The notes below the pieces were generated by a model. The model was not told the origin of the DNA. It saw nothing but the letters and a program-made list of their open reading frames with translations, and made no database searches. This document shows positions 45,332 to 53,342 of a stretch of DNA of 64,000 bases, one piece after another (positions within the stretch are counted from its first letter, which is position 1; each line of letters starts with the position of its first letter). The position numbers and the translations under genes are program-made. Source of the DNA: Algihabitans albus (GTDB taxonomy: Bacteria; Pseudomonadota; Alphaproteobacteria; Kiloniellales; DSM-21159); assembly GCF_003572205.1 (NCBI RefSeq), contig NZ_QXNY01000001.1, forward strand, positions 1 to 64,000. Direction: 5' to 3'.

Positions 45332-46573
45332 TTAGACGCCTGCGTACATCCGTCCGGGGTTGAGCACGCGCCGCGGGTCGAAGCCATCCTTGATCCTTGC
45401 GACCAGCGCCTGCTTCGCCGCGTCCATCGGCTGAAACACCTCCAGCCCGGCCCGCAGCTCGGCCGACGCGCGCAGCAAGGTGGCATGGCCACCGCCGGCG
45501 CCGTCCCCCGGTGCCCGGAGGGCGGCCCGCACCTGCGCCGCACCGGCATCGCCTTGCGCCGGCACGCCGACCCACAACAGGCCACCACCCCAGTCGCCAT
45601 AGTACAGAGCCTCGGGCAAAGAGGCGAGCAGCGCCTCAGCAACCGCCGGTCCTGCTTGGGGCGCGACCGAAACACGCCAGACGGCCAGCTCCGGCCGGGC
45701 CACGAAAGGCCTCAGATCGGCGATCTCCCGCCACAGGGCTTTCGAGTTGTGGCTGTGCAGTTCCTCGCTCGGCCCGAGATCGCTCAGGAGCGCCCGCAGT
45801 TTTTCGCAGCGGTACTCCACGGAGGGCCCGAAACCCTCGACGCGGAGCGCCGTGACCGAGCCGGCGGCTTGCTCAACGTAGGAGACGCCGGACTCTCCCG
45901 CGACCGCGGCCGGCAGATAGGCCGCGCCCGAGACCTCGTAGGAGGATCCGAGAGCCCGGGTCATGGCGGCACAGGCCGTGGCGTCGTCGAGTCCGAGAAC
46001 CAGCAGGGTTCGCGTCTTCTCCGGGGCCGGCAGGACCTTGAGCGTGACCTCCGTCATGGCCGCGAGCGTGCCGAAGGAGCCGCAGAGCAATTTGGAGAGG
46101 TCGTAGCCGGTGACGTTCTTCATCACCCGGCCGCCGGACTTGAAGGTCTCGCCGCGACCCGAAACGCCCGAGAAGCCCAGGAAGTAGTCGCGCGCCGCAC
46201 CGGCCATCACCCGCCGCGGACCGGCCAGGTTGGTGGCGATAAGTCCGCCCAGCGTTCCCGAACCCGGCGGCCGGCCATAGAGCGCGCCCAGGTCGGGCGG
46301 CTCGAAGGCAAGCTGCTGGTTCTGGGCTTCCAGCGCCTGCCGGACCTCGGCCAGCGGCGTGCCGGCCCGGGCGGACAGCACCAGTTCGTCCGGTTCGTAG
46401 AGGGTGATGCCGCTCAGCGCCGACAGGTCGAGGGTCCGGGCCGTCTGAATCGGCCGGCCATAATCGCGCTTGCTGCCCGCACCGACGAGCTCCAAGGGGG
46501 CTTCCTCGGCGGTGGCCCAGGCCACGGCCTCGCGCACCTGCTCCGCCGTGTCCGGCTTGATGATATCCGTCAT
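45332..46573 (-). CDS. glcE: Glycolate oxidase FAD-binding subunit
   Basis: A 413-residue FAD-binding (FAD_binding_4 type) protein. The nucleotide-binding landmarks are LELVGAGSKRDYG and RPPGSGTLGGLIATN, plus YFLGFSGVSGRGE. The C-terminus FDPRRVLNPGRMYAGV is typical of the family. GlcE pairs with GlcD to oxidise glycolate to glyoxylate. ATG at 46573 is 8 bp after the glcD stop; the frame is open upstream to 46711 but that lies within glcD. Confidence 0.94.
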   Translation of the reverse strand: MTDIIKPDTAEQVREAVAWATAEEAPLELVGAGSKRDYGRPIQTARTLDLSALSGITLYEPDELVLSARAGTPLAEVRQALEAQNQQLAFEPPDLGALYGRPPGSGTLGGLIATNLAGPRRVMAGAARDYFLGFSGVSGRGETFKSGGRVMKNVTGYDLSKLLCGSFGTLAAMTEVTLKVLPAPEKTRTLLVLGLDDATACAAMTRALGSSYEVSGAAYLPAAVAGESGVSYVEQAAGSVTALRVEGFGPSVEYRCEKLRALLSDLGPSEELHSHNSKALWREIADLRPFVARPELAVWRVSVAPQAGPAVAEALLASLPEALYYGDWGGGLLWVGVPAQGDAGAAQVRAALRAPGDGAGGGHATLLRASAELRAGLEVFQPMDAAKQALVARIKDGFDPRRVLNPGRMYAGV

Positions 46574-46581
46574 GACCGCGA

Positions 46582-48069
46582 TCAGAACCGCGGCAGGTCG
46601 GGAAAGGGCACTTGGCCCTTGTGGATGTGCACGCGGCCCAGTTCGGCGCAGCGGTGAAGCTGCGGAAAGACCTTGCCCGGATTCAGAAGATGCTGAGGGT
46701 CGAAGGCGCATTTGACCCGTTGCTGGGTCTTGAGATCGACCTCGTTGAACATGGTGCCCATCAGGTCGCGCTTTTCGACGCCGACGCCATGTTCGCCGGT
46801 CAGCACGCCGCCGACCTCGACGCAGAGCTTGAGAATGTCAGACCCGAAGTCCTCGGCCTTTTCCAGTTCGCCCGGCTTGTTGGCATCGTAGAGGATCAGC
46901 GGATGCAGATTGCCGTCGCCGGCGTGGAAGACGTTGGCCACCCGCAGACCGTAGTGGCTGGAGAGCTCTCGCATGCGCTGCAGCACGGCGGGGAGCTGAC
47001 GGCGCGGGATGGTGCCGTCCATGCAGTAGTAGTCGGGACTGATCCGCCCCACCGCCGGGAAGGCGGCCTTGCGCCCGGCCCAGAAGGCGAGGCGCTCCTC
47101 CTCGCTTTCGCTGGCGCGGGCATAGGTCGCGCCCTTGGCCTCGCAGATACTCCGCACGCTCTGCATGAGGTGTTCGACCTCGGCCGCCGGGCCGTCCAGC
47201 TCGACGATCAGCAACGCCTCGACATCGCGCGGGTAGCCGGCCTGCACGAAGTCCTCGGCCGCGTGGATCGCGGGTTTGTCCATCATCTCGATCCCGGCCG
47301 GGATGATGCCGGCCGCGATGATCCCCGCCACCGCGTCGCCCGCCGCTTCGCTGGTCTCGAAACCGAGCAGCAGAGCCCGCGCCGTCTCCGGTTTCTTCAA
47401 CAGCCGCACGGTGACTTCCGTGACGACGGCCAACAGACCTTCCGATCCGGTCAGCAGACCAAGCAGATCGTACGTCTCGCTTTCCAGATGCTTGCCGCCG
47501 ATCCGGATGACGGTGCCGTCGATCAGTACCGCCTCGAGCCCCAGCAGGTTGTTGGTGGTCAGCCCGTACTTGAGGCAGTGAACGCCACCCGAATTCTCCG
47601 CGACGTTGCCGCCGATGGAACAGGCGATCTGACTGGAGGGGTCGGGCGCGTAGTAGAAGCCGGCATGCTCGACCGCCTTGGTGATCCCGAGGTTGGTCAC
47701 GCCGGGCTGCACCACGGCGCAGCGGTTGTCGAAATCCACCTCCAGGACGCGGTTGAACTTGCCGAGGCCGAGCAGGATGCCGTCGGCCAGCGGCAGAGCG
47801 CCGCCGGACAGCGACGTGCCGGCGCCGCGCGGCACCACCTTGACCCCCTCGGCCTGGGCGACCTTGAGAATCTCGCTGACCTGCTGCGTCGTCTCCGGCA
47901 GCACGACGATCAGCGGAAGCTGGCGGTAGGCGGTCAGGCCGTCGGTCTCGTAGGCGCGCAGCTCGTCTTCGTCGACGATCACCCCTTCGCCCGGGACGAT
48001 GGCCCGCAGCTTGGCGACCAGATCCCGCTTGCGCGCGATGACCTCTCGATCCGGCTCCGGCATCAACAT
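46582..48069 (-). CDS. glcD: Glycolate oxidase catalytic FAD subunit
   Basis: A 495-residue flavoprotein of the GlcD/D-lactate dehydrogenase type. The FAD-binding pattern is VVPRGAGTSLSGGALPLADG and SIGGNVAENSGGVHCLKYG. The substrate domain includes VFHAGDGNLHPLILYD and GVLTGEHGVGVEKR. ATG at 48069 or 48063 are both possible. First gene of glcD-glcE-membrane-glcF. A GntR-type palindrome lies 57 bp upstream of the start, so induction by glycolate or lactate through a GntR regulator is likely. Confidence 0.95.
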   Translation of the reverse strand: MLMPEPDREVIARKRDLVAKLRAIVPGEGVIVDEDELRAYETDGLTAYRQLPLIVVLPETTQQVSEILKVAQAEGVKVVPRGAGTSLSGGALPLADGILLGLGKFNRVLEVDFDNRCAVVQPGVTNLGITKAVEHAGFYYAPDPSSQIACSIGGNVAENSGGVHCLKYGLTTNNLLGLEAVLIDGTVIRIGGKHLESETYDLLGLLTGSEGLLAVVTEVTVRLLKKPETARALLLGFETSEAAGDAVAGIIAAGIIPAGIEMMDKPAIHAAEDFVQAGYPRDVEALLIVELDGPAAEVEHLMQSVRSICEAKGATYARASESEEERLAFWAGRKAAFPAVGRISPDYYCMDGTIPRRQLPAVLQRMRELSSHYGLRVANVFHAGDGNLHPLILYDANKPGELEKAEDFGSDILKLCVEVGGVLTGEHGVGVEKRDLMGTMFNEVDLKTQQRVKCAFDPQHLLNPGKVFPQLHRCAELGRVHIHKGQVPFPDLPRF

Positions 48070-48125
48070 CGGCCGACCTCCCTTGATGTCAGGCGCTTCA
48101 TTCGGGACATAGCGATGTGCGCCGT

Positions 48126-48142
48126 AATTGGTATTACCAATT
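48126..48142. promoter_or_regulatory. GntR-type (FadR/LldR/GlcC) operator upstream of glcD
   Basis: AATTGGTATTACCAATT is a perfect palindrome with 8-bp arms and a one-base centre. TTGGT-N-ACCAA is the known core of FadR-subfamily GntR operators (PdhR, LldR, GlcC). It lies 57 bp before the glcD start. Three GntR genes lie in the window but none is adjacent, so the regulator could be elsewhere. Confidence 0.75.
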
Positions 48143-48310
48143 CAAGATATGGCGGGAGGGGGTCGACGGGTCAACTGAAAAGCCCGCGAGTTCGCAACGG
48201 CGATGGAAGATCGCGCGCTCGAAACACGAAGAAAGCCGCGATCCCGAAGGATGCGGCTCGTCCAGACTGCCGGTCGAAAGGAAGCCGAACGCTCCCTCTC
48301 CGATCGCTCC

Positions 48311-48436
48311 TCAGCCCTGGCGGGCCTTGAAGCGCGGCTGCTTCTTGTTGATCACATAGACGCGGCCACGGCGGCGTACCACACGGCAGCCCTTTTCGCG
48401 CAGCTTGGCGGTTTTCAGCGAGTTTCGGATCTTCAT
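48311..48436 (-). CDS. rpmJ: 50S ribosomal protein L36 (zinc-free type)
   Basis: A 41-residue ribosomal protein starting [11 protein letters not shown] and ending [12 protein letters not shown]. It has only one Cys, in [14 protein letters not shown], so the CxxC...CxxxxH zinc site of the canonical form is absent; this is the C-minus paralogue usual in alphaproteobacteria. ATG at 48436. It is isolated, as often seen for rpmJ in the group. Confidence 0.93.
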   Translation of the reverse strand: MKIRNSLKTAKLREKGCRVVRRRGRVYVINKKQPRFKARQG

Positions 48437-48605
48437 CGCTCTTACAATCGTTCGTTGGTTCGCTTCACGCCGACGCTGGGGATCACCGCCCCCTCGCCGC
48501 TTGCGCTCTTGCATTGGAGGCCGGGTTTATAGGCAGGCAGGTCCCGAGCGTCAAGCCGGCCAAGCGTATTGCTCCACCCTAGGGCCTCGCTTCCCGCGAA
48601 ACTCT

Positions 48606-49526
48606 CTAGTTCCGCAAAGCGTAGATCCGCACGGCCTTCACTGCGCCGCTGTCCAGCGCGGCGACGAGGCGCACCCAACGTTCCACCTCGTAGACCAGCG
48701 CCTGCTGCAGGTTCTCTTCGACGCCGGACTGGGCCGCCTCGCTCAGGTAGCGCGAAAATCCGGCTACGATGGTTCCGCGCAACTGGATGGATTCGTCGCT
48801 GAAAACACGGGTGTCGAGTCGCAGCTTCTTGAGGCAGGCCCGATACTCGGTCTCGTTCCAAAGATGGACCGGCCGGGGTTCGAGCTTCATCCAAGCCTCC
48901 AGCGCCGCCGTGTCGGACACGGTCTCGTCGCGGATATAGTCGGATAGGAGTAGCTGCGAACGCTTCTTAAGCGCCTTGCCTACGGCCGCCAGCAGAGGCC
49001 GCTTGCTTTCGATGGTGTAGAGCGCATCCGTCGAAATCGCCACATCGAAGGCGTTCTTGCGGAACGCCGCGCTGTCCGGATCGACGGCATGGAAGTCCGC
49101 CTTCTTCCCCAGGCCCTCGCGCTCCGACAGCAGATCGGCGACAGCGGCAAGCTCGGGGTCGGGTTCTACGGCCGTCACCCAGGCGCCGAAATCCTTCGCG
49201 ATCAGGCGGGCCTGTCCGCCGAGATGGCCGCCGATATCGAGCACGGACATGGATTTGTCGAGGGCGAGCGGTTTGACCAGTTCGGCTGTTCGCTCGGCAC
49301 CGCCAGGTGTCAGAAAACCTTCACCCCAAATCAGTTGGGGAACCTTGAACTTGGGTCCGTCCCACGGCTGTTCCTCGACCTCGAGACTGACGCCGTGGTC
49401 GTTCTCTTCCAGTTCTTTCAGCCTGCGCGTCACCTGCAGATCATAGCCGTGCCACCAAGCCTTCAGCCGCATCCGCAGCGGAAGCGACACCGACGGATCA
49501 AGACGCGTCGACACGGGCGACGCCAT
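48606..49526 (-). CDS. Class I SAM-dependent methyltransferase
   Basis: A 306-residue protein. Motif I is SVLDIGGHLGGQARLIA (about residues 95-110) and the acidic post-I residue is in VTAVEPDPELAAVADLL, both for S-adenosylmethionine binding. Motif II/III region reads FDVAISTDALYTIESK. The N-terminal 60 residues (LRMRLKAWWHGYDLQV) are not part of the fold. Target unknown; the overall layout resembles methyltransferases acting on small molecules. ATG at 49526. Confidence 0.85.
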   Translation of the reverse strand: MASPVSTRLDPSVSLPLRMRLKAWWHGYDLQVTRRLKELEENDHGVSLEVEEQPWDGPKFKVPQLIWGEGFLTPGGAERTAELVKPLALDKSMSVLDIGGHLGGQARLIAKDFGAWVTAVEPDPELAAVADLLSEREGLGKKADFHAVDPDSAAFRKNAFDVAISTDALYTIESKRPLLAAVGKALKKRSQLLLSDYIRDETVSDTAALEAWMKLEPRPVHLWNETEYRACLKKLRLDTRVFSDESIQLRGTIVAGFSRYLSEAAQSGVEENLQQALVYEVERWVRLVAALDSGAVKAVRIYALRN

Positions 49527-49750
49527 GAGTCAGCTTCACCTTCAAGGTTGCCATCCGCCCTCCAGCAGAGCGGCCGCGCGACCGCCCGATTTAGCGCAAA
49601 CTCGGTAAAATGAGTGTTAAGCACCACTGAGTTTCAGCGGTGATCTTCTAGATCAGATCCTCTTTAAGCGAAAGCGGCGAGAGTGCTCTAAGCACTTATA
49701 ATATATAAATTTTTAGATAGTGCGTGGAGGCGATCCGACGCTCTTTCGAG
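49527..49750. other. AT-rich intergenic stretch with small hairpin
   Basis: About 224 bp between two genes read on the minus strand. It includes AGTGCT-CTA-AGCACT (49682-49696) next to TATAATATATAAATTTTT, and TTCTAGATCAGATCC near 49646, which weakly resembles the CTAGACCAGAT edge of the dispersed repeat. It probably carries the methyltransferase promoter and the hpd 3' end. No gene seen. Confidence 0.5.
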
Positions 49751-50884
49751 CTAGTCCCGCTCGAGCACGCCGCGTTTTATCTGGTCTTCCTCCATGGCTT
49801 CGAACAAGGCCTTGAAGTTGCCCTCGCCGAAGCCCTCGTCACCCTTGCGCTGAATGATTTCGAAGAAAATCGGTCCGATGGCCAGGCCGGTGAAGATCTG
49901 CAGCAGAATGCCGCCATTCTCGGTGGGCGCGCCGTCGACCAGAATGCCGAGTTCCTGCAGTTTGGCCAAGTCCTGACCGTGACCCGGCACCCGGGCGTCG
50001 AGCTGAGCGTAGTAGGCAGCCGGCGGCGGATCCATGAAGGGAACGCCGCGGGCCTTGAGCGCCGCGACGCTGGCGAAGATGTCGTCGGTCGCCAGCGCGA
50101 TGTGCTGGATGCCTTCGCCTTTATAGGCCTTCAGGTATTCCTCGATCTGACTCTTGTCGTCGGCGGATTCGTTGATCGGAATGCGGATCTTGCCGCAAGG
50201 GCTCGTCATGGCACGGCTGTGAAGCCCGGTCAGCTTACCCTCGATATCGAAGTAGCGCAGCTCCCGGAAATTGAAGAGTTTCTCGTAGTACCGGGACCAG
50301 AGATCCATGCGCCCGCGATAGACGTTGTGGGTCAGATGATCGATGTGGGTCAGCCCCACCCCGGCCGGCCCCGATCCATCCGATGCCAGGTCGTCCCGGC
50401 CCTCCTGCCAGACGAAATCGACGTCGTAGATTGAGGGGCCCGCGTCCCGCCCGTAGCGGTCGACCAGGTAGATCAGCGAGTCTCCGATGCCCTTGAGCGC
50501 CGGGATGTTCAGTTCCATCGGTCCGACCTGGGTCTGCCCCGGCTGGGCGCCCAGATCCAGACAGCGCTCGTAGGCCGCCGCGGCGTCCGCGACGCGAAAG
50601 GCGATGGCACAGGCACTCGGCCCGTGCACCCGGGCGAAAGACTGGGCGAAGGACTGCGGCTCCCCATTGACGATGAAATTGACGCCGCCTTGGCGCCAGA
50701 GCGTCACGTCCTTCGACCGGTGCCGGGCCACGGCCTGGAACCCCATCGTCCCGAACAGGCGGCCCAGCTCCGCCGTGTCAGGTGCGGTGTATTCGACGAA
50801 TTCGAACCCGTCCGTGCCGGCGGGATTGTCCCAGAGTGCGGTGGGTGCAGTCGGAGAGGCGGGAGAGGCTTCGGCGACGGACAT
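49751..50884 (-). CDS. hpd: 4-hydroxyphenylpyruvate dioxygenase
   Basis: A 377-residue Fe(II) dioxygenase of the VOC fold that converts 4-hydroxyphenylpyruvate to homogentisate in tyrosine breakdown. The three iron ligands are in LTHIDHLTHNV (His), EGIQHIALATDD (His) and GPIFFEIIQRKG (Glu). Substrate-pocket elements TENGGILLQIFTG are present. ATG at 50884 follows GAGGAG eight bases upstream. It is divergent from an Lrp/AsnC regulator, across a region with an 18-bp tandem repeat. Confidence 0.96.
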   Translation of the reverse strand: MSVAEASPASPTAPTALWDNPAGTDGFEFVEYTAPDTAELGRLFGTMGFQAVARHRSKDVTLWRQGGVNFIVNGEPQSFAQSFARVHGPSACAIAFRVADAAAAYERCLDLGAQPGQTQVGPMELNIPALKGIGDSLIYLVDRYGRDAGPSIYDVDFVWQEGRDDLASDGSGPAGVGLTHIDHLTHNVYRGRMDLWSRYYEKLFNFRELRYFDIEGKLTGLHSRAMTSPCGKIRIPINESADDKSQIEEYLKAYKGEGIQHIALATDDIFASVAALKARGVPFMDPPPAAYYAQLDARVPGHGQDLAKLQELGILVDGAPTENGGILLQIFTGLAIGPIFFEIIQRKGDEGFGEGNFKALFEAMEEDQIKRGVLERD

Positions 50885-50904
50885 GGCGGGCACTCCTCAT
50901 GGTG

Positions 50905-50951
50905 TCGGCAGCGATCGGGATGTCGGCAGCGATCGGGATGTCGGCAGCGAT
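50905..50951. repeat. 18-bp tandem repeat between hpd and the Lrp-type regulator
   Basis: TCGGCAGCGATCGGGATG occurs twice in tandem (50905-50922, 50923-50940) and a third partial copy follows (TCGGCAGCGAT, 50941-50951). It starts about 20 bp upstream of the hpd ATG, overlapping where its promoter or operator should be. Repeated Lrp-type binding sites are one possibility; slipped-strand duplication is another. Confidence 0.6.
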
Positions 50952-51064
50952 CTGCCGTAGATTTCAGATTACCCGCTCGGGCCCGCGTTATCCTTGCAAT
51001 CTCCGCGCAAAACGACTGAGATATGCGGAAATATCGCGGCAAACTCCTGAAATTCGGAAAAACC

Positions 51065-51550
51065 GTGCAAAAACCCGATCTCGATGCGGCAGATCGCCGG
51101 TTGCTCGCCGCGCTGCAGGCGGATGCGCGGGCCAGCGGCGTCGACCTGGCCGAGCGGGTCCGGCTCTCGCCTTCGCAGTGTCAGCGGCGGCTGCGGCGCC
51201 TGGAGGAGGCCGGCTTGATCGCGGGCTACGGCGTCCGGCTGGACCGGCGGCGCCTTGGGCTCGACGTCGTTGCCTTCGTGCAGGTCACCCTGATGCGCCA
51301 CGGCGGCGATCCGGCCGAGGATTTCCATGACACGCTCCGGGCGATGCCGGAGGTTCTGGAGGCCCATGCCATCACCGGCGATGCCGACTATCTGCTGCGG
51401 GTGGTTGCGCCGGACCTGCAGGCCTTCTCCGACATTGTGTTGAAACGCCTGCTCGCTCTGCCGGGCGTCGCCACGGTTCGTTCCAGCCTGTCGCTGGGCG
51501 AGATCAAGGCGACGGACGCTCTGCCGCTCCCGGACGATCCGGCGGACTGA
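51065..51550 (+). CDS. Lrp/AsnC family transcriptional regulator
   Basis: A 161-residue regulator with the family start LDAADRRLLAALQADARASG, the HTH RVRLSPSQCQRRLRRLEEAG and a C-terminal RAM/AsnC ligand domain (VVAFVQVTLMRH; HAITGDADYLLRVV). GTG at 51065 gives a length typical of the family; ATG at 51023 would add 14 residues encoded by AT-richer DNA and is the alternative. Divergent from hpd, so probably its regulator, responding to tyrosine, phenylalanine or a product. Confidence 0.92.
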   Translation: MQKPDLDAADRRLLAALQADARASGVDLAERVRLSPSQCQRRLRRLEEAGLIAGYGVRLDRRRLGLDVVAFVQVTLMRHGGDPAEDFHDTLRAMPEVLEAHAITGDADYLLRVVAPDLQAFSDIVLKRLLALPGVATVRSSLSLGEIKATDALPLPDDPAD

Positions 51551-51684
51551 TCCGGCGGGATCGGCACGCGGAATTCGGGGTCGCGGCCGCCGACCTGGTC
51601 AACTAGGTCTTGGCGGCTTGCATCGGGACGTCCCATATAGACCAGAAGTCCATACTTGCACCTCAGCGCGGAGCGGAGCCCCTC

Positions 51685-52308
51685 GTGTTCTGGAAGCTGT
51701 TGCCCTGGATCCTGCGCGGTCTGGCCCTGGCGATCGTCGCCGCGGTCCTGCACTACCACCTGCCGCAAGGCGAGGTGGTGCGGATCACCGGCACCGAAGT
51801 GAAGCGCATGGATGTCGACAGCGGCGAACTGCGCACCGGCGAGCAGGCCGGCGCCACCCGCGACGTCCGCTTCCTCAACGCCGTCACGGCCGACGGCGGC
51901 ACTCGGGTCTACCGCAACGAAGATACGGGCTGGGGCTTCCCGCCTTATCTGAAGTTCGACTCCGCCGATATCACCGCCGAGGCTCAAGACCTTGCGGGAC
52001 GCAGCGGTTGGGTCCTGGTCGAGCGCTACGGCTGGCGCATTCGCGTGCTGTCGATGTTCCCGAACGTCCTGGATCTGACGGAAGTCGAAGCAGGCTACGA
52101 GTACTTCCCCTGGAAGGCGGTCGTCATCCTGGTGCTGATCGTCGGCCTGCTGGGTGCCGTCTACGTCGGCTTCTTGCGGCTGCTCGCAGGCCTGCATCTG
52201 GAAGACCGCCTTGCCGGCGGCGAGGAACGCATCGAGGACCTGCGCTCTCGCTTCCACCGGCAGGTCGTCGAATGGCGCGCCCGCTTTCGCGACCTGCGCC
52301 GTCCCTAG
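51685..52308 (+). CDS. DUF1523 family membrane protein
   Basis: A 207-residue protein with two membrane segments (WKLLPWILRGLALAIVAAVL and AVVILVLIVGLLGAVYVGFL) and a periplasmic-like middle domain. DUF1523 landmarks are VRITGTEVKRMD, TRDVRFLNAV and YRNEDTGWGFPPYLKFDSAD. GTG at 51685 has GGAG upstream; the frame extends to 51610 with no such signal. Function unknown. Confidence 0.85.
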   Translation: MFWKLLPWILRGLALAIVAAVLHYHLPQGEVVRITGTEVKRMDVDSGELRTGEQAGATRDVRFLNAVTADGGTRVYRNEDTGWGFPPYLKFDSADITAEAQDLAGRSGWVLVERYGWRIRVLSMFPNVLDLTEVEAGYEYFPWKAVVILVLIVGLLGAVYVGFLRLLAGLHLEDRLAGGEERIEDLRSRFHRQVVEWRARFRDLRRP

Positions 52309-52324
52309 ACTCTTCGGAGAGTCT
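52307..52324 (+). terminator. UUCG-loop hairpin at the DUF1523 stop
   Basis: AGACTCT-TCGG-AGAGTCT is a 7-bp perfect stem with a cUUCGg-type tetraloop overlapping the stop codon. No T-run follows, so it is more likely a 3' stabiliser than an efficient terminator. Confidence 0.4.
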
Positions 52325-52451
52325 GCGGCTCCAGGTCGCCCGCCACCGGTCACCGATCCGAATGCCGGCGCTCCGAATGCCGTTGATCTGACCGGCCGTC
52401 CGAACATACACCAAGGGGGATCCGCCCCACTGTCGAAGGACCCTCCGAGCG

Positions 52452-53174
52452 ATGCCCGATCTGATCCTGCTGCGCCACGGACAGAGCGACTGGAACAAGC
52501 AGAACCGTTTCACCGGCTGGACCGACGTCGACCTCTCCGAGGCCGGCCGTGCCGAGGCCCAGGAGTCCGGACGTCTGATGGCGGCGCACGGCTTCCGTCC
52601 GGACGTCTGCTTCACCAGCTATCTGAGGCGCGCCATCCGCACGCTCTGGATCGCGCTCGACGACCTGGATTGCATGTGGGTTCCGGTGCAGAAGCACTGG
52701 CGGCTGAACGAGCGGCACTACGGCGATCTGCAGGGTCTGAACAAGGCGGAGATGGCAGCCAAGGTCGGGGACGAACAGGTGCATGTCTGGCGCCGCAGCT
52801 TCGACATCGCGCCGCCGCCGCTTCAACCGGACGATCCGCGCCATCCCGACAACGATACCAAGTACGCCGCGCTGGCCGCGCGGGATCGCCCGGCCACCGA
52901 GAGCCTGAAGGACACGATCGACCGGGTGCTTCCCTATTGGGACGAGGCTGTCGCGCCGGAGTTGAAGGCCGGGCGCAAGGTCCTGATCGCCGCCCACGGA
53001 AATTCGCTGCGCGGCCTGGTGAAGTATCTCGACGGGATTTCCGACGCCGACATCCCCGGCGTCGAGATTCCCACGGGCAGCCCCCTGGCCTATCGCCTGG
53101 ATGCCGACCTCAAGCCGACCGATAAGTTCTACCTGTCCGAGCGCAGCCCCGGAACCGCCGCCGCGGCGACCTAA
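52452..53174 (+). CDS. gpmA: 2,3-bisphosphoglycerate-dependent phosphoglycerate mutase
   Basis: A 240-residue glycolytic/gluconeogenic mutase interconverting 3- and 2-phosphoglycerate. The phosphohistidine motif is [10 protein letters not shown] (His about residue 8), and other active-site landmarks are [27 protein letters not shown] and [19 protein letters not shown]. Length and motifs fit the dPGM family well. ATG at 52452 with no strong RBS. It stands alone between DUF1523 and the MscS gene. Confidence 0.95.
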   Translation: MPDLILLRHGQSDWNKQNRFTGWTDVDLSEAGRAEAQESGRLMAAHGFRPDVCFTSYLRRAIRTLWIALDDLDCMWVPVQKHWRLNERHYGDLQGLNKAEMAAKVGDEQVHVWRRSFDIAPPPLQPDDPRHPDNDTKYAALAARDRPATESLKDTIDRVLPYWDEAVAPELKAGRKVLIAAHGNSLRGLVKYLDGISDADIPGVEIPTGSPLAYRLDADLKPTDKFYLSERSPGTAAAAT

Positions 53175-53342
53175 CAGCGTGACGAATGGCTCCGGTTCGC
53201 GCAGAAACGAGATAGCCTCAGCCTACCCCCTGACCGCTATCCCAGACCGGAAGATCGTCGCGGCACCACCCGTTTTCCCGTGTTTACAACCGCGACCGCA
53301 GCGCCTAGGGCTGTTGTCATCCCGTAAGGAGGCAATGGATAC

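Noticed and set aside
50905-50951. A CRISPR array
   Set aside because: The 18-bp units are directly adjacent with no spacers and no cas gene is in the window.
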